Source of the DNA: Klebsiella planticola ATCC 33531
GTDB lineage: Bacteria; Pseudomonadota; Gammaproteobacteria; Enterobacterales; Enterobacteriaceae
Direction of reading: 5' to 3'
NCBI RefSeq assembly: GCF_000735435.1
Contig: NZ_JMPP01000006.1
Location: forward strand, 1 to 64,000
Length of the DNA: 64,000 nt
Below, piece after piece: positions 57,484 through 64,000 of the stretch. The notes beneath the pieces are model-generated. The model was not told where the DNA came from, ran no database searches, and saw only the letters and a program-made list of their open reading frames with translations. The first letter of the stretch is position 1; each line of letters begins with the position of its first letter. The translations under genes and the position numbers were made by a program.

Positions 57484-58836
57484 TTACTGTCCGGCGATTT
57501 TCATCTCAGGCAACAGCACGGAACCGCACTGAATATTGCTGCGCGTTTCGATATCGTCACCCACGGTCACGATATTACGCCACATATCTTTCAAATTGCC
57601 TGCGATGGTAATTTCGCTTACCGGATACTGAATTTCACCATTCTCAACCCAGAAGCCAGAAGCGCCGCGCGAATAATCGCCGGTCACGCCACTGACACCC
57701 TGCCCCATCAATTCGGTGACGACAAGTCCGGTGCCCATCTCTTTAAGCAACTTTTCAAAACTCAGACCGCGGCCGTTAATCCGCCAGTTATGGATGCCGC
57801 CCGCGTGCCCGGTGCTCTTCATCCCCAGCTTGCGCGCCGAGTAGTTGGTCAGCAGCCACTGCGTCAGCACGCCGTCTTTAATAATGTCACGACGTTCTGT
57901 GCGCACGCCTTCGCTGTCGAACGGCGTCGAGGCCAGCCCTTTCAGCAGATGCGGATGCTCTTCAATCGTCAGCCACTCCGGCAGAATCTGCTGGCCGAGG
58001 GAGTCGAGCAGGAAAGTCGATTTGCGATAGACCGCGCCGCCGGCGATAGCGCCGACCAGGTGACCAAACAGCCCGGTGGCGACTTCGTTGGCAAAGATAA
58101 CCGGCGCTTTCATCGTCGAGAGTTTACGCGGCGCCAGGCGCGACAGGGTGCGGCGGGCACATTCGTCACCGACCCACTCCGGGGTATGCAAATCCTCGAG
58201 CGCACGGCCAATGGTGTAAGCGTAATCGCGCTCCATATCGCCGTTCTCTTCCGCGATAACGCAGCTGGAGAGCGAATGGCGGGTTGAGCAGTAGCTCTGC
58301 AACATGCCGTGGCTGTTGCCAAACACTTTAATGCCGTAGTGGCTATTGAAGCTGCCGCCTTCGGTATTGGTAATGCGTTTATCCGCCTGCAGGGCGACCT
58401 GTTCCGCGCGGGCGGCCAGTTCGATTGCCTGATCCGGAGTCACTTCCGCCGGATGGAACAGGTCAAGATCCGGGGCGTCAAAGGCCAGCAGCTCTTTATC
58501 CGCCACGCCGGCAAACGGATCCGGGGAGGTATAGCGGGCAATATCCAGCGCCGCCTGCACCGTGCGGGCAATCGCCTGCGGACTCAGATCGGTTGAAGAG
58601 GCGCTTCCCTTGCGGTTCTGATGATAAACGGTGATGCCTAACGCACCATCGCTATTAAATTCTACGTTCTCCACCTCGCCGTAGCGGGTGCTGACGCTGA
58701 TGCCAGTGGTTTTGCTGACGGAGACTTCCGCACCGTCTGATTTGCCTGCCGCCAGTTCCAGCGCCGTGGTCACGGCCTCTTCCAGCGTCTTGCGCTGTTG
58801 TGCAACTTGAGAGATGACTTTCATCGCTAATGCCAT
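57484..58836 (-). CDS. pmbA: Metalloprotease accessory subunit PmbA/TldE
   Basis: The 450-residue protein is the same length as E. coli PmbA. It is the TldE half of the TldD/TldE protease; like other TldE proteins it lacks an obvious HExxH zinc motif, which TldD supplies. The complex matures microcin B17 and degrades CcdA in E. coli. The start [10 protein letters not shown] is chosen by family; the ribosome site is weak. It is divergent from darP. Confidence 0.95.
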   Translation of the reverse strand: MALAMKVISQVAQQRKTLEEAVTTALELAAGKSDGAEVSVSKTTGISVSTRYGEVENVEFNSDGALGITVYHQNRKGSASSTDLSPQAIARTVQAALDIARYTSPDPFAGVADKELLAFDAPDLDLFHPAEVTPDQAIELAARAEQVALQADKRITNTEGGSFNSHYGIKVFGNSHGMLQSYCSTRHSLSSCVIAEENGDMERDYAYTIGRALEDLHTPEWVGDECARRTLSRLAPRKLSTMKAPVIFANEVATGLFGHLVGAIAGGAVYRKSTFLLDSLGQQILPEWLTIEEHPHLLKGLASTPFDSEGVRTERRDIIKDGVLTQWLLTNYSARKLGMKSTGHAGGIHNWRINGRGLSFEKLLKEMGTGLVVTELMGQGVSGVTGDYSRGASGFWVENGEIQYPVSEITIAGNLKDMWRNIVTVGDDIETRSNIQCGSVLLPEMKIAGQ

Positions 58837-58931
58837 AATGTAGGAAGGTGTTAAGTGAAGTCTAACAGAGAACCGTTTTTCAGTGCGCGCCTTAACTGGT
58901 AACATTAGCCTCTTTTTTTAAGGAGCCTGAG

Positions 58932-59483
58932 ATGACTAAGCAGCCCGATGACTGGCTCGACGACGTGCCCGGTGATGACGTTGAAGATGAAGACGATGAA
59001 ATTATCTGGGTCAGTAAAAGTGAAATTAAACGTGACGCGGAAGAACTGAAGCGTCTTGGCGCCGAAATGGTTGAGCTGGGAAAAAACGCGCTGGATAAAA
59101 TCCCGCTCGATAGCGACCTACGCGACGCCATTGAACTCGCCCAGCGTATCAAGAAAGAAGGTCGCCGCCGCCAGATGCAGCTGATTGGTAAAATGCTGCG
59201 CAGCCGCGATGTCGATCCGATTCGCCAGGCGTTAGACAAGCTGAAGAACCGTCACAACCAGCAGGTTGCGCTGTTTCATAAGCTGGAAATGATTCGCGAT
59301 CGTCTGATTGAAGAAGGCGATGATGCGGTACCGGAAGTGTTAAACCTGTGGCCTGACGCCGATCGTCAGCAGCTGCGTTCGCTTATCCGTAACGCCAAAA
59401 AAGAGAAAGAAGGCAACAAGCCGCCGAAATCCGCGCGCCTGATCTTCCAGTATCTGCGTGAACTGGCTGAAGGCGAAAGCTAA
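58932..59483 (+). CDS. darP: Ribosome-associated protein DarP (YjgA)
   Basis: A 183-residue highly charged protein with an acidic N-terminus ([14 protein letters not shown]) and a helical DUF615 body. DarP binds the 50S precursor and helps late ribosome assembly. AAGGAG precedes the ATG. In E. coli it is next to mpl; here an 8-bp repeat array, a DUF4432 gene and a GNAT gene intervene. Confidence 0.94.
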   Translation: MTKQPDDWLDDVPGDDVEDEDDEIIWVSKSEIKRDAEELKRLGAEMVELGKNALDKIPLDSDLRDAIELAQRIKKEGRRRQMQLIGKMLRSRDVDPIRQALDKLKNRHNQQVALFHKLEMIRDRLIEEGDDAVPEVLNLWPDADRQQLRSLIRNAKKEKEGNKPPKSARLIFQYLRELAEGES

Positions 59484-59509
59484 CTCCGCGTTTACCCGCC
59501 AGATTTTCC

Positions 59510-59592
59510 CGGAGGCGGCGCTTTGCGCCTGTCCGGGCTACCGGATAACGCTGTACCTGTAGCCCGGCAAGCGATAGCCTCGCCGGGAATAT
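59510..59592. repeat. REP-like intergenic palindrome after darP
   Basis: GCGCCTGTCCGGGCTACCGG and GTAGCCCGGCAAGCG form the usual paired halves. Non-coding. Confidence 0.7.
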
Positions 59593-59660
59593 CCGCTCTC
59601 TACGCACTCCCCACCTTTATTGCCGATTCCCGTCCTGCTCTGCTTTGCTCAGCTCTGCCG

Positions 59661-59740
59661 GTCAGTCGGTCAGTCGGTCAGTCGGTCAGTCGGTCAGTCG
59701 GTCAGTCGGTCAGTCGGTCAGTCGGTCAGTCGGTCAGTCG
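59661..59740. repeat. Ten perfect tandem copies of an 8-bp unit
   Basis: GTCAGTCG is repeated ten times without a mismatch across 80 bp. Such an array is prone to slippage. It ends 225 bp before the DUF4432 start codon. On the plus strand all three frames are open through the array; on the minus strand TGA recurs. Confidence 0.97.
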
Positions 59741-59965
59741 GTCTTTACCAGCCAAAAGCTGAATCGTTAAAGCTAATAGTGTTTAATTTCACATATTTAA
59801 AGTCTAATTCATTGTCTGTTGCTTATAAAAAGCGATCTTTCTCGCATTTAAAAGTTTAAAAATGCGCATTTACTCACCAGGTGAGGCACTTCACGTTTTA
59901 ATCAGCCACTTGCAATTAGATTCCCTTCATCGGAAACACAATCGATTCAGCAAAAGGGATAAAAA

Positions 59966-61174
59966 ATGAAAAAAACTCTGATTTTGACGGCCATTTCCAT
60001 GCTTATTTCCGGTCAGGTAGCGGCGAAAACATGGGTGCTGACAAGCGCTGAAAGCGGCACTGACAAAGGAAACTGGCAGATAACGAGCGATCAGCTGAAG
60101 ATAAAAGATCGCGATTTCAGCATTGAGCAAAAAGTCCTCCACGGCGGCAAACAGGAAGGCAGTAAAATTCTCGTTATCCGCAGTAAAGATGGCCTGACTA
60201 TCGCCCTCAGCCCGACCCGCGGCATGAACCTGCTGAAAATCGAAGGTTTCGGCACGCGAATGGGCTGGGATTCACCGGTGAAAGAGATCGTCAACCCGGC
60301 CTTTATCAACCTCGAAAGCCGAAATGGACTGGGCTGGCTGGAAGGTTTCAATGAGATGATGGTGCGCTGCGGCTATGAGTGGACCGGCCACCCGGTCACT
60401 GCTGACGGGCAAATGTATACTCTGCACGGTAAAGCCGGGAATACGCCGGCATCGCAGGTGGAAGTCGAAGTGGCGGATACCGCCCCGTATGAGATCCGTA
60501 TTCGCGGGCTGGTGAAAGAGAGCACCTTCAAAAAAGCCGATTTGCAGACCATGACCGAGTTGCGCTATGTCCCCGGTAGCAACAGCTTCAGCCTGCATGA
60601 TGTCTTAACCAACCATGCGGATTACCCGCATGACTATCAAATTATCTATCACAGCAACTTTGGCAAACCGATCCTCGAAGAGGGCGCCCGCTTCCTGGCG
60701 CCGATATCCAGCATCAGTCCGTTCAACGACTATGCCAAAGCGGGTTTGAAAACCTGGCAAACCTACGCCGGCCCGACCAAAGGTTTCGACGAGATGGTAT
60801 TCAATATTCAACCGCTGGCGGATGACAACCACCAGACCCTGGCCGCAGTGGTCAACAAGGCGGGAGATAAAGGAGCATCCATCCAGTTCGATACCCGCCA
60901 GCTACCGGTGCTGACGCTGTGGAAAAATACCGATACTGAAAAACAGGGCTATGTCACCGGTATTGAGCCGGGCACCAGCTACGCCTATCCGGTCACCATT
61001 GAGCGCGAACAGAAACGCGTGAAACAGCTTCAGCCAGGAGCCAGCACGCAGTTTGACCTGACCTATACACTGCTGCACAGCAGCGAACAGGTTGCCGACG
61101 TTGAGAAGAAAATTGCCGCAATTCAGGGTGATACTAAAGTGACAGAGGACGAAACGCCTATCGCGAAGGAGTAA
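59966..61174 (+). CDS. Exported DUF4432 aldose-1-epimerase-like protein
   Basis: A 402-residue protein with a signal peptide (MKKTLILTAISMLISGQVAA, cut before KTW) and a galactose-mutarotase-like beta-sandwich (DUF4432): SPTRGMNLLKIEGFG, GFNEMMVRCG, YTLHGKAGNTPA and HSNFGKP. Mutarotases invert sugar anomers; the substrate is unknown. AGGGA precedes the ATG. The upstream region is AT-rich and includes the 8-bp repeat array. It converges with the GNAT gene with a 1-bp gap. Confidence 0.82.
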   Translation: MKKTLILTAISMLISGQVAAKTWVLTSAESGTDKGNWQITSDQLKIKDRDFSIEQKVLHGGKQEGSKILVIRSKDGLTIALSPTRGMNLLKIEGFGTRMGWDSPVKEIVNPAFINLESRNGLGWLEGFNEMMVRCGYEWTGHPVTADGQMYTLHGKAGNTPASQVEVEVADTAPYEIRIRGLVKESTFKKADLQTMTELRYVPGSNSFSLHDVLTNHADYPHDYQIIYHSNFGKPILEEGARFLAPISSISPFNDYAKAGLKTWQTYAGPTKGFDEMVFNIQPLADDNHQTLAAVVNKAGDKGASIQFDTRQLPVLTLWKNTDTEKQGYVTGIEPGTSYAYPVTIEREQKRVKQLQPGASTQFDLTYTLLHSSEQVADVEKKIAAIQGDTKVTEDETPIAKE

Positions 61175-61175
61175 T

Positions 61176-61754
61176 TTAGCGTCTTAAGCCTGCCCCGGGT
61201 TGCGGCCAACGCGTCGGACCCGGGCAACCTGCCTGTGCCATCACCACCTGACGTAAATCCTCAGCAAAGCGCCGATACTGCGCTTCATCAACCGCCTGGG
61301 GGTAGCCCAGCACCAGCAATTCATGATCGGCGATGCCGGCATGATAGGTAGGATGAGTATGCGGCCATGAACTGGCGTGAAAGCCCATCGTTTCATAAAA
61401 ACGCAGCCGCTTATGGGCAATGTCGCTGGTTAACGGATCGATTTCCAGAATGGTCAACGGCGCGCGTTCAAGGATCCCGGCCAGCAGGCGTTTACCATAG
61501 CCGCGAGAGCGCAGCGTATCGTCAATCGCCAGATGTTCAATATAGCTGTAGCCGGTAAACTGCCAGCAACCGCTCAGGCCAATAAAGAGGTCCCCGTCAA
61601 ACCACGCTTCCAGCGCATAGTGCGGATCGCGCAGCGCCTGCTGCTTTGCCGCCAGTTCTCGCTGTTCATGCCACGGAAACGCTTTGACGTAGAGCGCATC
61701 CACGGCAGAAAAATAAACCGAGTCGATAGCGGTGATTTTTTTCGCTGTGAGCAT
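61176..61754 (-). CDS. GNAT-family N-acetyltransferase
   Basis: A 192-residue acetyltransferase: EHLAIDDTLRSRGYGKRLL is the acetyl-CoA-binding strand and loop (RSRGYG), followed by LEIDPLT and RFYETMGFHAS. The substrate is unknown. It follows mpl by 67 bp on the same strand, with a hairpin between, and meets the DUF4432 gene tail to tail. Confidence 0.82.
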   Translation of the reverse strand: MLTAKKITAIDSVYFSAVDALYVKAFPWHEQRELAAKQQALRDPHYALEAWFDGDLFIGLSGCWQFTGYSYIEHLAIDDTLRSRGYGKRLLAGILERAPLTILEIDPLTSDIAHKRLRFYETMGFHASSWPHTHPTYHAGIADHELLVLGYPQAVDEAQYRRFAEDLRQVVMAQAGCPGPTRWPQPGAGLRR

Positions 61755-61773
61755 GACAAATCCAGAGTCACAA

Positions 61774-61802
61774 AAGGAGATCTGCCCTCGTGCGGAGGGC
61801 AG
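61774..61802 (-). terminator. Hairpin after mpl
   Basis: CTGCCCTC and GAGGGCAG form a perfect 8-bp stem with a 5-base loop; on the minus strand it is followed by ATCTCC and TTTTG, so termination is plausible but imperfect. Confidence 0.6.
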
Positions 61803-61821
61803 AACGGATCAGGCCGCGCAG

Positions 61822-63195
61822 TTATTCCGCTGCGGCGGCTTTGCTGGCCAACTTATCGAGCAGCTTCTGGTGAATACCGCCAAAGCCGCCGTTGCTCATC
61901 ACCAGGATATGATCGCCCGGGTGTGCGGTTTTGACCACCATATCGGCCAGGACATCGACATCGGCGCTCCAGTGCGCAGGCTGCACGCAGGCGTCCGCCA
62001 CTTCAGCAACCTGCCACGGAATGTGCTGCGGCTGCAGCAGGAACACTTCGTCGGCACGGCCCAGGGACGGCGCCAGATCGTCTTTGCACACCCCCATTTT
62101 CATGGTGTTGGAGCGCGGTTCCAGTACCGCGAGGATCCGCGCGGTACCGCCGACTTTCCCGCGCAGCGCCTGCAGCGTCGCCAGGATAGCCGTCGGATGA
62201 TGGGCGAAATCGTCATACACGGTCACGCCGTTGGCTTCGCCGCGCAGCTCAAGGCGGCGGCGGGCGTTGATAAAACCACCCAGCGCGTTGGCGGCATCGG
62301 CTGGCAGCACGCCAACATGACGCGCCGCGGCAATCGCCATCAGGCCGTTATGCATGTTGTGTTCGCCGACCAGATCCCACTTCACTTCCCCGGCTTTCTC
62401 GCCGTCCAGCCAGACTTCCCACTGCGAGGCATCGGCGTTCAGCTTCTTCGCCTGCCAGTGGCCCTGCTCACCCACCAGCTCCTGCTCGCTCCAGCAGCCC
62501 ATCGCCATCGTCTGTTTCAGATTGATGTCGTTTTCCGGCAGGATAATTTTGCCTTTGCCCGGCACAATACGTACCAGATGATGGAACTGTTTCTGAATCG
62601 CTTTCAGGTCGTCAAAGATATCCGCATGATCGAACTCAAGGTTATTGAGGATCAGCGTACGCGGGCAGTAGTGGACAAATTTGGAACGTTTATCGAAGAA
62701 GGCACAGTCGTACTCGTCGGCTTCGATAACGAAGAACGGGCTGTCGCCCAGGCGAGCGGAAACCTCGAAGTTACCCGGTACGCCGCCGATCACGAAGCCT
62801 GGCTTATAGCCGCAGGCTTCAAGGATCCATGTCGCCATTCCCGCGGTGGTGGTTTTCCCGTGGGTACCGGCAACCGCCAGAACCCAGCGATCGCGCAGGA
62901 CGAAATCATGCAGCCACTGCGGGCCGGACATATACGGAATGTTATTTTCCAGTACCGCTTCGACGCACGGATTGCCGCGGGTCATCGCATTACCGATGAT
63001 AACCAGGTCCGGCCGGGGTTCCAGCTGGCTGGCATCATAGCCTTGAATTAAATCGATGCCCTGGTTTTCCAGCAGGGTACTCATTGGCGGATAGACGTTA
63101 GCATCCGACCCCGTTACCTCATGACCGAGAGAACGAGCCAGCATCGCCAGTCCTCCCATAAACGTGCCACAGATACCTAAAATATGAATGCGCAT
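61822..63195 (-). CDS. mpl: UDP-MurNAc:L-Ala-gamma-D-Glu-meso-DAP ligase Mpl
   Basis: This 457-residue Mur-ligase family enzyme has the UDP-binding GICGTFMGG at the N-terminus, the ATP P-loop GTHGKTTT at 110-117 and YDDFAHHP near 325. It reattaches recycled murein tripeptide to UDP-MurNAc. It matches E. coli Mpl in length and is divergent from fbp. Confidence 0.96.
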   Translation of the reverse strand: MRIHILGICGTFMGGLAMLARSLGHEVTGSDANVYPPMSTLLENQGIDLIQGYDASQLEPRPDLVIIGNAMTRGNPCVEAVLENNIPYMSGPQWLHDFVLRDRWVLAVAGTHGKTTTAGMATWILEACGYKPGFVIGGVPGNFEVSARLGDSPFFVIEADEYDCAFFDKRSKFVHYCPRTLILNNLEFDHADIFDDLKAIQKQFHHLVRIVPGKGKIILPENDINLKQTMAMGCWSEQELVGEQGHWQAKKLNADASQWEVWLDGEKAGEVKWDLVGEHNMHNGLMAIAAARHVGVLPADAANALGGFINARRRLELRGEANGVTVYDDFAHHPTAILATLQALRGKVGGTARILAVLEPRSNTMKMGVCKDDLAPSLGRADEVFLLQPQHIPWQVAEVADACVQPAHWSADVDVLADMVVKTAHPGDHILVMSNGGFGGIHQKLLDKLASKAAAAE

Positions 63196-63370
63196 TCGTC
63201 GTTTCCCTTTTTAATCTGGGGCACATTTTACCCATATGTACGGCATCATAGAAATGCATTTCAGGCGAATCCGTTTTTTGCTGGCGCGATTCACCTGTGC
63301 GTATTTTTTTTATTCTTTGTTAAGATTGTTGCGTTCGTTTTACTTCACATAAACATGCAGGGAACGGGTT

Positions 63371-64000
63371 ATGAAAACGTTAGGTGAATTTATTGTCGAA
63401 AAGCAACACGAGTTCTCCCACGCAACCGGCGAGCTTACTGCTTTGTTGTCGGCGATAAAGTTAGGCGCCAAGATCATCCACCGCGATATCAACAAGGCCG
63501 GTCTGGTCGATATCCTGGGTGCCAGCGGTGCTGAAAACGTCCAGGGTGAGGTACAGCAAAAACTCGACCTGTTCGCCAATGAAAAATTGAAAGCTGCACT
63601 GCGAGCGCGCGATATCGTGGCAGGGATTGCCTCCGAAGAAGAAGATGAGATCGTCGTCTTTGAAGGCTGTGAACACGCGAAGTACGTGGTGCTCATGGAC
63701 CCTCTGGATGGCTCCTCTAACATCGACGTTAACGTCTCCGTCGGGACTATCTTCTCCATCTACCGTCGCATAACTCCGGTTGGAACACCGGTCACCGTTG
63801 AAGATTTCCTGCAGCCGGGCAGCAAGCAAGTCGCGGCAGGCTATGTGGTTTACGGCTCTTCCACCATGCTGGTCTATACAACCGGCTGCGGCGTACATGC
63901 CTTCACCTACGATCCTTCTCTTGGCGTTTTCTGCCTCTCTCAGGAGCGCATGCGCTTCCCGGAGAAAGGCAACACCTACTCCATTAACGAAGGTAACTAC
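63371..64000 (+). CDS. fbp: Fructose-1,6-bisphosphatase class I Fbp (3' end beyond window)
   Basis: The first 210 codons of a protein that is about 332 residues in E. coli; the frame stays open to the window edge. The metal-binding motif is Asp110-Pro-Leu-Asp113-Gly-Ser-Ser ([10 protein letters not shown]), with Glu89/Glu90 region (ASEEED) and SINEGNY near the edge. It dephosphorylates fructose-1,6-bisphosphate in gluconeogenesis. Divergent from mpl. Confidence 0.96.
   Translation, partial: MKTLGEFIVEKQHEFSHATGELTALLSAIKLGAKIIHRDINKAGLVDILGASGAENVQGEVQQKLDLFANEKLKAALRARDIVAGIASEEEDEIVVFEGCEHAKYVVLMDPLDGSSNIDVNVSVGTIFSIYRRITPVGTPVTVEDFLQPGSKQVAAGYVVYGSSTMLVYTTGCGVHAFTYDPSLGVFCLSQERMRFPEKGNTYSINEGNY

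Larger units (their letters stand above)
59484..59965. other. Intergenic region between darP and the DUF4432 gene
   Basis: This 482-bp gap holds a REP-like repeat (59510-59592), the 8-bp tandem array (59661-59740), and from about 59760 an AT-rich stretch that should contain the promoter of the DUF4432 gene. Short open frames that run through the repeat (for example 59620-59859) have no ribosome site. Confidence 0.6.

Noticed and set aside
59661-59740. Could the tandem array be a CRISPR or an integration site?
   Set aside because: Units are only 8 bp, directly abutting with no spacers, and no cas or integrase genes are near.
59620-59859. Short plus-strand frames rich in Ser, Val and Gly through the 8-bp repeat array
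   Set aside because: The composition comes from the repeat itself, no ribosome site precedes the ATG, and the tail is AT-rich non-coding sequence.

Overview
The window looks like chromosomal DNA from an enterobacterium of the Klebsiella/Raoultella group (inference). The backbone order lptG-lptF / pepA-holC-valS-yjgM / miaE-rraB / argI / tabA / pyrLBI-ridA / mgtA / treRBC / nrdDG / cybC-pmbA / darP / mpl / fbp matches the E. coli-Salmonella map. To this are added miaE (absent from E. coli K-12), a myo-inositol cluster, and an exported GH20 hexosaminidase. Coding DNA is GC-rich and no phage, integrase or IS genes are visible. No rRNA or tRNA gene was recognised.

Layout. (1) 0.2-7.2 kb: a xylonate/xyloside module, xynR(+) facing yagH-yagG-yagF-yagE(-). 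A terminator and an AT-rich stretch split yagEF from yagGH. (2) 7.6-19.7 kb: a myo-inositol cluster with iolDGHE(-), a fused iolC(+), iolR(+), iolBA(-) and an iolI-like gene(+). A TGAAAT/ATTTCA motif recurs in every iol control region. (3) 19.8-34.9 kb: housekeeping genes, including LPS export, aminopeptidase A, DNA polymerase chi, valyl-tRNA synthetase, tRNA hydroxylase, RNase E inhibitor, ornithine and aspartate carbamoyltransferases, and RidA. (4) 34.9-48.0 kb: GH20 hexosaminidase, mgtA with a PhoP box and a 17-residue proline-rich leader peptide, the trehalose genes, and anaerobic ribonucleotide reductase. An ERIC element ends on the nrdG start codon. (5) 48.0-56.7 kb: a ten-gene minus-strand operon. 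It encodes a PRD/EIIB/EIIA regulator, an exported lactonase, a KDPG-type aldolase, a PLP-dependent ammonia lyase, an amidohydrolase, two membrane proteins (DUF4310, DUF4311), two small soluble proteins (DUF4312, SFCGS) and a small PRD protein. (6) 57.0-64.0 kb: cybC, pmbA, darP, an array of ten perfect 8-bp repeats, an exported DUF4432 protein, a GNAT protein, mpl and the 5' part of fbp.

How the parts work together. The xylonate genes would take xylosides or xylonate to pyruvate and glycolaldehyde. The iol genes take myo-inositol to malonate semialdehyde and DHAP, then to acetyl-CoA; the fused IolC replaces a separate IolJ aldolase, and no inositol transporter lies in the window. The operon of region 5 is the best candidate for an under-described system. 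Its enzymes fit breakdown of an N-acylated amino-sugar acid, entering as a lactone, to ammonia, pyruvate and glyceraldehyde-3-phosphate. It carries no kinase, while its regulators carry PTS-type domains, which suggests that the DUF4310/4311/4312/SFCGS proteins are an unrecognised, possibly phosphorylating, transporter. That last step is inference.
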